Source: Exiguobacterium sp. FSL W8-0210 (GTDB taxonomy: Bacteria > Bacillota > Bacilli > Exiguobacteriales > Exiguobacteriaceae). From it: 55,298 nt of DNA. The first letter of the stretch is position 1. Each line of letters starts with the position of its first letter. Made by a program: the position numbers and the translations under genes. Positions 20,835 to 28,461 of the stretch are shown here, one piece after another. Location of the stretch: NCBI RefSeq assembly GCF_038006045.1, contig NZ_JBBOUK010000003.1, forward strand, positions 1-55,298, in the 5' to 3' direction. The notes beneath the pieces were generated by a model. The model had not been told where the DNA came from and searched no databases. It saw nothing but the letters and a program-made list of their open reading frames with translations.

Positions 20835-20848
20835 CGAACATTTGTTCT
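20835..20848. promoter_or_regulatory. LexA/DinR-like box upstream of the YolD gene
   Basis: CGAACATTTGTTCT carries the GAAC-N4-GTTC core of the Bacillus LexA operator (CGAACRNRYGTTYG); only the central R and the last base differ. It overlaps the region just downstream of a minus-strand -10-like TATAAA, an ideal place for repression. This ties the gene to DNA damage. Confidence 0.75.
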
Positions 20849-20902
20849 TATTTTATACCCGGTTTGTCTCGTTTGAACAGCCTTTTTCATGATCGGTGAT
20901 CC

Positions 20903-21134
20903 GTGCGTCCTGTTTCCGTACTCTAGCTCGCTGGTCGTCGGTGCAAGGGACGTCAAAAAAATGACGCGCCCTCCGGCCCGTCTTCCTTCGCTTTTGGCTC
21001 AAAGCAAGGCTTTTCGCTCCTTGGCTACGGAAGCCTGTCCCTTAGTTCGCTCTACGCATTTTTTTGAGGCTCTCCCTGCGGTCGCCCTTGCACCGTCTCC
21101 CGACGCTCGCTGCGTTCCCGTCAACAGGACGCAC
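20903..21134. ncRNA. strongly structured intergenic element, candidate RNA upstream of radC-like gene
   Basis: Nested perfect inverted repeats enclose this 232-bp stretch: outer GTGCGTCCTGTT (20903-20914) with AACAGGACGCAC (21123-21134), and inner CGGTGCAAGGG (20939-20949) with CCCTTGCACCG (21085-21095). Inside are further hairpins: CGTCA/TGACG (20951-20966), CAAGG/CCTTG and AGGCTT/AAGCCT near 21005-21035, ACGC/GCGT near 21105. It could be a cis-acting leader of the radC-like gene, a free RNA, or a DNA element. It matches no class I can name. Confidence 0.5.
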
Positions 21135-21182
21135 AACGGTGTTCGTTCTGAGGTCGGCTTATCCGAAAGGGGACAAACCATC

Positions 21183-21638
21183 ATGGAACTATCGTCAATC
21201 ATCGAGGTCATCCGTATCAAGCAAGAGGTTCGAGAGGAAATGGTTGCCCTCGAGCATGCCGTCATCCAATCACCCGACAACGCCCGACAAATCGGGGCAT
21301 CCTTTATCGGGGATGATGACCGTGAGGTGTTCCTCGTCATCATGTTGAACACGAAAAATCGGGTCATCGGCGTCCATCGGGCGCACGTCGGGAGCGTCAA
21401 TTCGAGCGTCGTCCATCCGAGAGAAATCTTCAAATGCGCCATCTTGAACAATGCCTCGTGCATCATCGCCTGTCACCAACATCCGAGCGGGGACCCGAGC
21501 CCGAGCCGGGAGGACATACTCGTCTCCGAACGCTTACATGAGGCGGGCGACCTCATCGGTATCCCGGTGCTCGACCATCTCATCCTCGGTGCGGACGAAT
21601 CATATGTCAGCATGAAACAGCGAGGTTACATGGGTTGA
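21183..21638 (+). CDS. RadC-like JAB/MPN domain protein
   Basis: This 151-residue protein has the metal-binding JAMM motif in ACHQHPSGDPSPSRED (H-x-H followed by S and D), preceded by HVGSVNSSVVHPREIFK and followed by the GIPVLDHLILG block, all typical of the RadC C-terminal domain. The N-terminal helix-hairpin-helix part of chromosomal RadC is absent, as in most plasmid and phage copies. ATG 21183 with AAAGGGG upstream is chosen because earlier in-frame ATGs lie within the structured element. RadC-like proteins are frequent on mobile elements; their biochemical role is unsettled. Confidence 0.88.
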   Translation: MELSSIIEVIRIKQEVREEMVALEHAVIQSPDNARQIGASFIGDDDREVFLVIMLNTKNRVIGVHRAHVGSVNSSVVHPREIFKCAILNNASCIIACHQHPSGDPSPSREDILVSERLHEAGDLIGIPVLDHLILGADESYVSMKQRGYMG

Positions 21639-22029
21639 ATGGAAAGGAGCGGGGCCGGTGAACCGGTCCTGGTCCGTCCGGAAAGGGCAAGGAGGAAAAA
21701 CATACGTTTTTCTTTGACGGGACCAGCGACTCGCGTTGCTGTCGCCTGGATCCATAGAGCGGGATCAGGGAAAAGGTCCGTTTTCGCATGACGAAAACGA
21801 GATGGTTCGTGTGTGAAGGTTGGACGTTGTTTTGGTCTGTCTCGTAAGAAGATTGTTTGATGAAATAGTAGAAGTGAAAACACGGTTTGTTTATTGAAAA
21901 TGACCATGTTTTCTAAACAAGCCCTAGGGCTTGTTTGAAACAACACCAGGGCTTACGTGAAATTAGGCGAGATGTTGCCTGCTTGGATGCGAGATATCAT
22001 TAGGCTATCAAATGGAGAGGATGATTCAG
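21639..22029. other. gene-free region with palindromes
   Basis: No convincing gene. It contains hairpins CCGGT/ACCGG (near 21656-21667) and CGTTTTCG/CGAAAACG (about 21779-21800). It also has a perfect 22-bp palindrome at 21915-21936 with arms AAACAAGCCCT / AGGGCTTGTTT, followed by a near repeat CAGGGCTT at 21947-21954. The palindrome has only short T tracts after it, so it may be a protein-binding or recombination site as well as a terminator. Confidence 0.6.
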
Positions 22030-22236
22030 ATGGATAATTTCCAACTAGACCAACAGACGATGGACGAGATGACGGAGGTGTTGCTTCGACGCCTTCCTGA
22101 CCGGCTTCAAGAAGATTTTGACGACTTAAAACTTGTGAGCATGGATCTTCTTTGTGATGTGAAGGAAGGAGAACGCTTGACCCACCTCACCGTCTTTTTC
22201 AATACCAATATGATTCGACGGAATCGTCGTACATAA
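22030..22236 (+). CDS. hypothetical small acidic protein
   Basis: A 68-residue protein that I do not recognise. It begins MDNFQLDQQTMDEMTEVLLRRLPDRLQEDFDDLKL, an amphipathic acidic helix region, then a beta-like stretch GERLTHLTVFFNTNMI. ATG 22030 is preferred over in-frame ATGs at 22012 and 22021 because GGAGAGG lies nine bases upstream. The iteron-like cluster 22251-22298 follows within 15 bases of its stop. Confidence 0.55.
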   Translation: MDNFQLDQQTMDEMTEVLLRRLPDRLQEDFDDLKLVSMDLLCDVKEGERLTHLTVFFNTNMIRRNRRT

Positions 22237-22250
22237 GAAAAAGGAATGGT

Positions 22251-22298
22251 TGTATACATGTAGATTTGTATACGTGTATACATGTATATGTGTATACA
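22251..22298 (-). repeat. second cluster of the origin iteron motif
   Basis: On the minus strand this reads GTATACA-CATATACATGTATACAC-GTATACAAATCTACATGTATAC, containing the same 16-bp unit as the array at 117-402, in the opposite orientation. It lies 22 kb from that array, between two hypothetical genes. A second binding cluster for Rep or for the ParB-like protein is the natural reading. Confidence 0.8.
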
Positions 22299-22396
22299 GT
22301 TTTAAAAAGTCTTCATTTCTGTAGGTTCATGAACAAGGACTGAACTGGCTCTGGACGGGGAATCGTTCTATAAAGAACCGGAAGGGGGGAGACGTT

Positions 22397-22780
22397 GTGA
22401 ATAAGATGCTACTTGATGACTATGCATTCGAGGGATTGGATCCGTTCGTCCGGACCGTGTTCTCGGAACTGATGGAACATCCCAAGTGGATGCGTGTCGT
22501 CGACAGGGAACATGGCGTCGAAAAGGTCGTCCGGTTCGATGAAGGACGGAATTCACCTTACTTCCGGGTGGTGATCTATCTGGATGCAGAAGAGCGTCCG
22601 ATCAAGATCGTGTATCTATATGGGACATGGGTGGTGGCGGATGGGGACGTCAGTTTCGTCGTCTCAGAGCTATCCAAGGGTGTATTCGAATATGAAGTGA
22701 TGCATGTCCATTGGCTCATCAAGTATCGCTTCGAGGATTGGGGAGTCTCCGAGGACGGCGCATGGGAGAAGGAATGGTGA
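22397..22780 (+). CDS. hypothetical protein
   Basis: A 127-residue protein of unknown family, starting at GTG 22397 with AAGGGGGGAG upstream. It is acidic and rich in aromatic residues, with beta-strand-like runs (YFRVVIYLDAEERPIKIVYLYGTWVVADGD). No signal peptide, membrane segment or catalytic motif is visible. GC-rich codon use matches the neighbouring plasmid genes, so it looks like a genuine backbone gene. Confidence 0.6.
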   Translation: MNKMLLDDYAFEGLDPFVRTVFSELMEHPKWMRVVDREHGVEKVVRFDEGRNSPYFRVVIYLDAEERPIKIVYLYGTWVVADGDVSFVVSELSKGVFEYEVMHVHWLIKYRFEDWGVSEDGAWEKEW

Positions 22781-22785
22781 TCCGG

Positions 22786-22971
22786 GCTCATGCGTGAGCG
22801 TCTAGCGCCAGGAGGCGAAGTCGCTCATCGCACCGCTGCCTCCCTGACGGCCCGATAACAAGAGCTGCTTTAAAACGCATCTCTATGTTCCTGGCCCTTT
22901 CTGACGGGAGGCACGGAGCGTAAGGACAACGTCAAAACCAAGAGCATGGGCGCGTCTAATGCCACGCGAGG
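22786..22971 (+). ncRNA. structured intergenic stretch ending in a strong terminator
   Basis: About 190 bp after the preceding stop contain GCTCA/TGAGC (hairpin, loop TGCG) near 22788-22802, CGGGC pairing with GCCCG of GACGGCCCG (near 22850), CAGGAGGC pairing with GCCTCCCTG, and a second copy-like region GACGGGAGGC near 22910. The terminator at 22972-22997 closes it. This could be a small RNA or a processed 3' UTR. No promoter of its own is obvious. Confidence 0.4.
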
Positions 22972-22997
22972 AACACCATTCGGCCGAATGGTGTTTT
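22972..22997 (+). terminator. intrinsic terminator, perfect palindrome
   Basis: AACACCATTCGG pairs with CCGAATGGTGTT (22972-22995), followed by further T. Loop of four or fewer bases and a T tract make this a strong terminator for the upstream gene or structured RNA. Confidence 0.85.
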
Positions 22998-23036
22998 TGT
23001 TTGGTATCCATTCAGTAAATTGTGATCGATTCGAAA

Positions 23037-23065
23037 TTGATTAAAGTAACAGCTTACTTTAATAC
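23037..23065 (+). promoter_or_regulatory. promoter with palindromic operator between -35 and -10
   Basis: TTGATT (23037-23042) and TAATAC (23060-23065) are 17 bp apart. The spacer is filled by a perfect palindrome with arms ATTAAAGTAA (23040-23049) and TTACTTTAAT (23054-23063). This is a clear repressor or activator site for the HTH gene starting at 23119, most simply autoregulation. Confidence 0.7.
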
Positions 23066-23118
23066 AATGTTCATGGTATTATTTAATGAAATCATCGTTG
23101 TGTTAAAGGGGGATATGT

Positions 23119-23727
23119 ATGTATACGATTGACGAAGCATTTGAAATCTTATCGAAGAACAAGCTCACAAGCCATAAGGAGACGGTCCGCAACTGGGTAC
23201 GAAAAGGCGTGATCCAGGCAGAACCGCTCGAGTCGCGTAAAAAAGGCTATCGGATCAGTGAGGATTCGCTCGAACAGTTCATCAAAGAACGGATGCCCGA
23301 AGGGTGGGAGATGTATCCGGAGTCGGTGAAAGAGGAAGTACGGGATGTCATCAAGAATGAAGAAGAGGCCCCGTATCACGTTGAAGTCGATGTAGAAGCG
23401 ATTAAAGAACGGGCCCGCGAGGAGATGTGGTATGAGCTTCTGGATAAATTCGTCTTTGAAGACTATTTTGTCCTGAAGAAATCGGAGGTCAAGGCTGCCG
23501 TCGAGCATATGCGTTATTCAAAAGAGTTCGAAGCCGAGGTGTGGGAACGTTGCTCGAAGCACACGTGGGGTCACGCGACACCGCGTGTCCCATACCTGCT
23601 TGACTACTTCATGTTCGAAGGAGAGCGAGTCCCTTTCAACAAAGATTTCGGTGGAAGAGATGAACAGATCATCCACGCGTTGATCGAGAAAATTCGGATC
23701 GATAAAGTGAAAGGACGGAATAAATAA
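23119..23727 (+). CDS. helix-turn-helix (MerR/excisionase-like) regulator
   Basis: This 202-residue protein opens with a winged-helix domain, YTIDEAFEILSKNKLTSHKETVRNWVRKGVI...GYRISEDSLEQFI (residues 2-55), of the MerR/excisionase type. The remaining 145 residues are acidic and helical (EEVRDVIKNEEEAPYHVEVDVEAIKERAREEMWYELLDKFVFEDYFVLKKSEVKAAVEHMRYSKEFEAEVW...) and not recognised. The start follows AAAGGGGGA. It sits alone, with its own palindrome-centred promoter and a 15-bp-stem terminator, so it is probably self-regulated; its targets are unknown. Confidence 0.75.
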   Translation: MYTIDEAFEILSKNKLTSHKETVRNWVRKGVIQAEPLESRKKGYRISEDSLEQFIKERMPEGWEMYPESVKEEVRDVIKNEEEAPYHVEVDVEAIKERAREEMWYELLDKFVFEDYFVLKKSEVKAAVEHMRYSKEFEAEVWERCSKHTWGHATPRVPYLLDYFMFEGERVPFNKDFGGRDEQIIHALIEKIRIDKVKGRNK

Positions 23728-23730
23728 AAA

Positions 23731-23769
23731 CGAAAGAGCAGTCTCTCCTGTTTCGAGACTGCTCTTTCG
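23731..23769. terminator. intrinsic terminator
   Basis: CGAAAGAGCAGTCTC (23731-23745) pairs perfectly with GAGACTGCTCTTTCG (23755-23769). It follows the HTH regulator by 4 bases; an A tract lies in front and the T tract is short, so termination may work better leftward. Confidence 0.8.
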
Positions 23770-23866
23770 ACATGGTCGATACACAATATAAAATACAGAT
23801 AGAGGTTTAACATCACATATCTAAGTATTTAGTCAATTGAAGGCTACATTCACCCGATTATATTGA

Positions 23867-24481
23867 TTAAGGCATGATGTTTCCTTCGACTGGAATCGGA
23901 TGCTCCTTTAACATTTTCGCAAAATGGTAGAGGTTGTAGGCCAAAAAGCGTCCATTCTTTTTGGTGAAGGCGTTTTCGCGACCGGCGTCGAGATACGATT
24001 CGCCTGGACCAGCTTCTCCGACCCAGTATGCATCGACATTCGGTGGGACGGTGAAACCAATATGGGAAAGACCATAAAGAACCGAGGCGCAGGCGTGCTT
24101 TGCCCCGTCTTCGTTCCCCGTCACGACGACTCCGCCGACTTTATTATAGTAGATGGCTTGACCGTGTTCATTTTTCAAGCCGCTCCCACCGTATAACCGT
24201 TCGATGACTTGAGTGGCGATGCTACTCTTCTCCCCGAGCCAAAGCGGTGTCCCGATAACGAGGATATCAGCAGCCTTCACCTTTTCGAAAATGCTTGGCC
24301 ATTCGTCACCGTCACCCTCATCTTCCGTCACACCGAACGCAACGTTATAGTCGACGACGCGAACGATTTCGGAATCGACACCTAGTTTGTCAAAGTGGGG
24401 GATGATGTCTTTCATCAAGCCTTCCGTATGCGAAATCGTGTCCCCGCCTTTTAGCGAACAGTTCAAAAATAGTGCTTTCAT
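23867..24481 (-). CDS. flavodoxin-like NAD(P)H-dependent FMN reductase
   Basis: This 204-residue flavoprotein has a flavodoxin fold: N-terminal phosphate loop MKALFLNCSLKGGDTISHTEGL, central ADILVIGTPLWLGEKSSIATQVIERLYGGSG and a third FMN contact VVVTGNEDGAKHACASVLYGLSHIGF. It probably reduces flavins, quinones or xenobiotics with NAD(P)H. The start at 24481 (ATGAAAGC) follows GGAAGGGGAATG; six more upstream residues are possible but unlikely. It is a single gene and begins the thiol/redox cargo block. The substrate is not predictable. Confidence 0.85.
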   Translation of the reverse strand: MKALFLNCSLKGGDTISHTEGLMKDIIPHFDKLGVDSEIVRVVDYNVAFGVTEDEGDGDEWPSIFEKVKAADILVIGTPLWLGEKSSIATQVIERLYGGSGLKNEHGQAIYYNKVGGVVVTGNEDGAKHACASVLYGLSHIGFTVPPNVDAYWVGEAGPGESYLDAGRENAFTKKNGRFLAYNLYHFAKMLKEHPIPVEGNIMP

Positions 24482-24832
24482 GTAACATTCCCCTTCCATG
24501 ATGTTTAGACTTCACAAATCCCTTCACTGTTTTCCAGTTTTGACACGAATTCTAATTTATTTTGGAAGATGATGATCATGCCAAATCATCTGTTCATCCT
24601 GCGTTTCAAGACTACATGATTATGCTACCCGAAATTTAGGTGAATATAACATGTGTCCTCACCTATCGAGGACGATTAGATGGTAGTCACACTCTTCTGT
24701 TTTGAACAAGCAAATTTTATCATGTGAGCAAAGAAAAAAAGTGTTAGCTCTCTTACATTCATTTACAGATAGAACGGGTAATCTAAAAAGAAAGAAAAAG
24801 TTCTATATCCTCTGAAAAGGAAGTGAAGCGTC
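24482..24832. other. divergent intergenic region before egtB
   Basis: About 350 bp between the flavin reductase (minus) and egtB (plus). A hairpin GTCCTC (24655-24660) / GAGGAC (24668-24673) and a TTGACA at about 24538 are visible, but no convincing paired -10. No gene is seen here. Confidence 0.5.
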
Positions 24833-26083
24833 ATGTCGATCTCAACCCAACAACATTTGATTGAAAAATTTAACTCGGTACGTACCGCTACGATGAATCT
24901 AGTGTCAAACATGGAAACCGAAGATTTTGTCATTCAAGGCTCTTCGTTCGTCAGTCCTACAAAATGGCATTTGGCGCATACTACATGGTTCTTCGAACAA
25001 TTTGTTTTGAAAGAATACATTGAAGATTACATTCCTTTTGATTCAACCTTTTTTCATCTGTTCAACTCTTACTATGAGTCGGTCGGTAAGCCGCATCCAC
25101 AGGCGAAGCGGGGAAACATATCAAGACCAACCGTTTCCGAGACATTGTCATATCGTCGACATGTTGATGCTCAGATGGAGTTGCTTTTTAAGAATGATAA
25201 GTTGCAAGGAGAAGTTTTTGAATTGGTCGAGATTGGACTTCAACATGAGCAACAGCATCAGGAACTCATTCTCATGGATATTCTTTATAATTTTTCATTT
25301 AACCCTATCCGTCCCGTCTTCAATCGAGTAACTGTTCGGGAACGTGGGCAAGCACCGGTGCTCGAGTTCCATACGTTTGACGGGGGGATGGCTGAGATCG
25401 GGCATGATGATGCGGGCTTCTCTTTCGATAATGAACGGCCACGACATAAAATCTATCTACATCCATTCAAATTGGCCAATCGTCCAGTGACCAATGCGGA
25501 ATACCAGTTATTTATTGAAGCCGGTGGTTATAAGAAAGCAGAATTCTGGTTGTCGGACGGTTGGAATTTCGTGAAAGAAAACAAAATAGAGGCACCCGCC
25601 TATTGGCAGCAAGACGATGCGGAATGGAGTACTTTTACATTGAACGGACTTCAACCGCTCGACCCATCCGCTCCGGTATGTCATGTGAGCTTTTATGAAG
25701 CGGACGCTTATGCGAGGTGGGCCGGCTATCGACTTCCCACGGAGCAAGAATGGGAAGTGGCGCTTGGGGACCTTCCGACAGAAGGGCAGTTCATGGAGGA
25801 CGGCTATTTCCATCCGGATTCTCAGTATGAAAGCAACAAGTTCATGAAAGCATTCGGAGACGTGTGGGAGTGGACACAGAGTCCATATATGTCGTATCCG
25901 CGAAGCAAACCACTTGAAGGTGCTCTTGGAGAGTACAATGCGAAATTCATGTCGAATCAGATCGTCTTAAAAGGTGGGGCTTGTGTCACGCCTCGTACAC
26001 ATATCCGAGCGACTTACCGTAACTTCTTTTATCCTCATATGCGTTGGCAATTCAGTGGTATCAGATTGGCGGACAACGTATGA
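24833..26083 (+). CDS. egtB: ergothioneine biosynthesis sulfoxide synthase EgtB
   Basis: This 416-residue non-haem iron enzyme couples trimethylhistidine (hercynine) with a thiol donor using oxygen. The DinB-like N-terminal half supplies the three-His iron site: a His of KWHLAHT (46-49) and the HEQQH pair (His138, His142). The C-terminal formylglycine-enzyme/sulfatase-modifying-like half has NRPVTNAEYQLFIEAGGY, the RLPTEQEWE block and a terminal GGACVTPRTHIRATYRNFFYPHMRWQFSGIRLA. Start ATG 24833 follows GGAAGTG. It overlaps egtD by ATGA. Whether it uses cysteine or gamma-glutamylcysteine is not decided here, but no egtA or egtC gene is present. Confidence 0.93.
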   Translation: MSISTQQHLIEKFNSVRTATMNLVSNMETEDFVIQGSSFVSPTKWHLAHTTWFFEQFVLKEYIEDYIPFDSTFFHLFNSYYESVGKPHPQAKRGNISRPTVSETLSYRRHVDAQMELLFKNDKLQGEVFELVEIGLQHEQQHQELILMDILYNFSFNPIRPVFNRVTVRERGQAPVLEFHTFDGGMAEIGHDDAGFSFDNERPRHKIYLHPFKLANRPVTNAEYQLFIEAGGYKKAEFWLSDGWNFVKENKIEAPAYWQQDDAEWSTFTLNGLQPLDPSAPVCHVSFYEADAYARWAGYRLPTEQEWEVALGDLPTEGQFMEDGYFHPDSQYESNKFMKAFGDVWEWTQSPYMSYPRSKPLEGALGEYNAKFMSNQIVLKGGACVTPRTHIRATYRNFFYPHMRWQFSGIRLADNV

Positions 26084-27039
26084 ATCGACGCCTAGGCAAT
26101 GAAATTACCGTACAATGGCAAGCGCCAGTGACGGAGTTGGTGGCAGGGTTGATACGTCACCCTAAAACAATCTCATCTAAATTCCTATACGACGAAACAG
26201 GGTCACGATTGTTCGAAGACATCACACGTCTTCCCGAATACTATCAAACGAGAACAGAGACGGAAATTCTAAGGTCTTCGGTTGATACACTTCGCCTATT
26301 TTTTGATCGACCGACGACGTTAGTCGAGCTGGGAAGTGGAAGTAGCACCAAAACGAAAATTTTACTCGATGAAATGAATGCGATTAAAGCCTATGTGCCA
26401 ATTGATATCTCAACAGATTTTTTAATGGAGACGGTACGAAAGTTGAGTCAAGATTACCCGCACATCGATATGGCAGGGGTTAGCGCAGACTACACAAAAT
26501 CGTTTGAGATTCCGAAGCTCGATACAGAACGGACAGTCGTCTTCTTCCCTGGTTCAACGATTGGTAATTTTGAGCCTGCAGCTGCCGTTGATTTTCTTTG
26601 TCACATTCGGACGCACCTTTCGAATGGTGACTTATTGATCATCGGAGTAGATCGAAAAAAAGAGCGATTAATCATCGAGGCCGCATATAATGATTCGTCT
26701 GGTGTGACGTCAGCGTTCAATAAAAATTTATTAACGCGTATCAATCGTGAGTATGGATGCAGAATTGATGAGACGACTTTCGAGCACGTGTCATTTTACA
26801 ATGATAAGGCTGGAAGGATTGAGATGCATCTTCAAAGTATGATTGACCAGACAGTAGAACTTGCTGGAGAAATAATCACGTTTGAAGAGGGGGAGACGAT
26901 TCACACAGAGAATTCATATAAATTCGATATGAACGATATTGAAACAATGAGTGTGAAAAGTGGACTTCAATTGAAACGTGTTATCTCGGACGAGTTGAAC
27001 TACTTCAGTGTTTGTATAATGGAAGTGGTCCATCAATAG
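26080..27039 (+). CDS. egtD: L-histidine N-alpha-trimethyltransferase EgtD
   Basis: This 319-residue SAM-dependent enzyme trimethylates histidine to hercynine, the first ergothioneine step. Family blocks: FLYDETGSRLFEDITRLPEYYQTRTETEIL, SAM loop LVELGSGSSTKTKILL, VPIDIS, VVFFPGSTIGNFEP, LLIGVD. The length equals known EgtD (about 320). ATG 26080 overlaps the egtB stop as ATGA, so I prefer it to an ATG at 26044. EgtB and EgtD are translationally coupled, and a flavoprotein gene follows 21 bp later. Confidence 0.94.
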   Translation: MNRRLGNEITVQWQAPVTELVAGLIRHPKTISSKFLYDETGSRLFEDITRLPEYYQTRTETEILRSSVDTLRLFFDRPTTLVELGSGSSTKTKILLDEMNAIKAYVPIDISTDFLMETVRKLSQDYPHIDMAGVSADYTKSFEIPKLDTERTVVFFPGSTIGNFEPAAAVDFLCHIRTHLSNGDLLIIGVDRKKERLIIEAAYNDSSGVTSAFNKNLLTRINREYGCRIDETTFEHVSFYNDKAGRIEMHLQSMIDQTVELAGEIITFEEGETIHTENSYKFDMNDIETMSVKSGLQLKRVISDELNYFSVCIMEVVHQ

Positions 27040-27060
27040 AAGAAGCGGGGTGCGAGCGCT

Positions 27061-28404
27061 ATGAAGCAGTATGATTTGATTGTGGTTGGAACCGGATCTG
27101 GTGGTTCTGTCGCTGCTACAAAATGTAGACAAGCAGGCTGGAAAGTCGCGATTATCGATGAGTTACCTTACGGAGGAACGTGTGCCTTACGTGGATGCGA
27201 CCCAAAAAAAGTACTGGTCGGGGTGGCTGAGTTGATTGATTGGAGTCGACGTATGGACGGACATGGCTTCAGTGGGGATTTCTCGATAGACTGGGCTACC
27301 TTATTGGAATTTAAGCGTTCTTTTACTATTCCTGTGCCTGAAAAGCGGGAACAAGGGTTAAAGAGACGAGGGATTGATACGTTCTTTGGAAAAGCTACAT
27401 TTGTGAGCGAATCAATGATCCAGGTCGGAGATGTAATTCTTGAGGGGAAACACATCCTACTGGCTACAGGAGCTAAACCGATGCAGTTAGGCATTAAGGG
27501 AGAAGAGTTACTTCTTCATAGCGATCATTTCTTAGAAATTGAAGACTTGCCAAAACGGATTGCGTTCGTAGGAGGTGGATATATCTCGTTTGAGTTCGCT
27601 CATATTGCTGCGAGAGCAGGTTCAGAAGTCCATATTTTTCACAAAGGAGAATCTCCACTCGGGCAGTTCGACTCAGACTTGGTCGACTTGCTAGTAAAGG
27701 CGTCGGAAGAAATCGGCGTGAACGTGCATTTGGATACAAAAGTGGCAGAAATTGAACGAAGTGACAATGAATTCAATATTAGAACGATTCGTGCGGACCA
27801 AGAAGAGAGATGGACAACTGATCTCATCGTGCACGGTGCCGGTCGAGAACCAGCGCTTGATATGGAGCTTGAGAGAGGGAGCGTAGGATGGGGAAGCGAG
27901 GGCGTGATTGTCAACGAATACCTTCAAAGCGTCACCAATCCACGGGTGTATGCGGCAGGAGATGTAGCAGCAACAATGTCTCTTCCTTTGACTCCAATGG
28001 CGAGCAGGGAGTCTCATCTTGTAGCATCGAATTTATTAAAAGGTAATCACAAGAAATTAGAGGAAATCGTTACGCCGACGATTGTTTTTACAATTCCCAA
28101 ACTCGCTAGAGTAGGAATGAGTGAACTCGAAGCGAAAGCTTCGGGAAGAAATGTGACAATCAATTATAAAGAAACGACCGACTGGTATACGTATAAACGA
28201 ACGAATGAGAAAGTGGCGGCGTTCAAAGTGATCATTGACGAAGAAGAAGATGTGATTCTTGGGGCGCATGTCATCGGTAGTGGAGCGGATGAACTAATCA
28301 ACGTATTGGCGATGGCGATTCGATTCAAACTATCGGTTAAAGAAGTCAAACGAATGGTTTTTGCGTATCCTACTTCATCTTCCGACATCGCCTATATGCT
28401 ATAA
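27061..28404 (+). CDS. glutathione-reductase-family flavoprotein, disulfide reductase-like
   Basis: This 447-residue protein has the FAD dinucleotide fold VVGTGSGGSVAA, the redox-active disulfide GGTCALRGCDPKK (Cys41, Cys46), the NAD(P)H fold VGGGYISFEFA, and the FAD-binding VYAAGDVAAT. The C-terminal dimer domain ends VFAYPTSSSD, where glutathione and mercuric reductase relatives usually carry HxHPTxSE: both His positions and the Glu are changed. Directly downstream of egtBD and probably co-transcribed. Inference: it may keep ergothioneine or another low-molecular thiol reduced, by an active site lacking the usual His-Glu pair. Experimental function unknown. Confidence 0.8.
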   Translation: MKQYDLIVVGTGSGGSVAATKCRQAGWKVAIIDELPYGGTCALRGCDPKKVLVGVAELIDWSRRMDGHGFSGDFSIDWATLLEFKRSFTIPVPEKREQGLKRRGIDTFFGKATFVSESMIQVGDVILEGKHILLATGAKPMQLGIKGEELLLHSDHFLEIEDLPKRIAFVGGGYISFEFAHIAARAGSEVHIFHKGESPLGQFDSDLVDLLVKASEEIGVNVHLDTKVAEIERSDNEFNIRTIRADQEERWTTDLIVHGAGREPALDMELERGSVGWGSEGVIVNEYLQSVTNPRVYAAGDVAATMSLPLTPMASRESHLVASNLLKGNHKKLEEIVTPTIVFTIPKLARVGMSELEAKASGRNVTINYKETTDWYTYKRTNEKVAAFKVIIDEEEDVILGAHVIGSGADELINVLAMAIRFKLSVKEVKRMVFAYPTSSSDIAYML

Positions 28405-28445
28405 AAAGAGAAAACAACCAATTTGTTGGTCGTTTTCTCTTTTTA
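28403..28445. terminator. bidirectional terminator
   Basis: AAAAAGAGAAAAC-aACCAA and TTGGT-cGTTTTCTCTTTTT form an 18-bp stem with one mismatch and a TTTG-like loop (28403-28445). It separates the convergent egt operon and the haloacid dehalogenase gene. Confidence 0.85.
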
Positions 28446-28461
28446 TCTGTCATCTTGACTG

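Noticed and set aside
20939-21134. Integron attC site
   Set aside because: The arms lack the conserved RYYYAAC/GTTRRRY core and no integrase gene is nearby.
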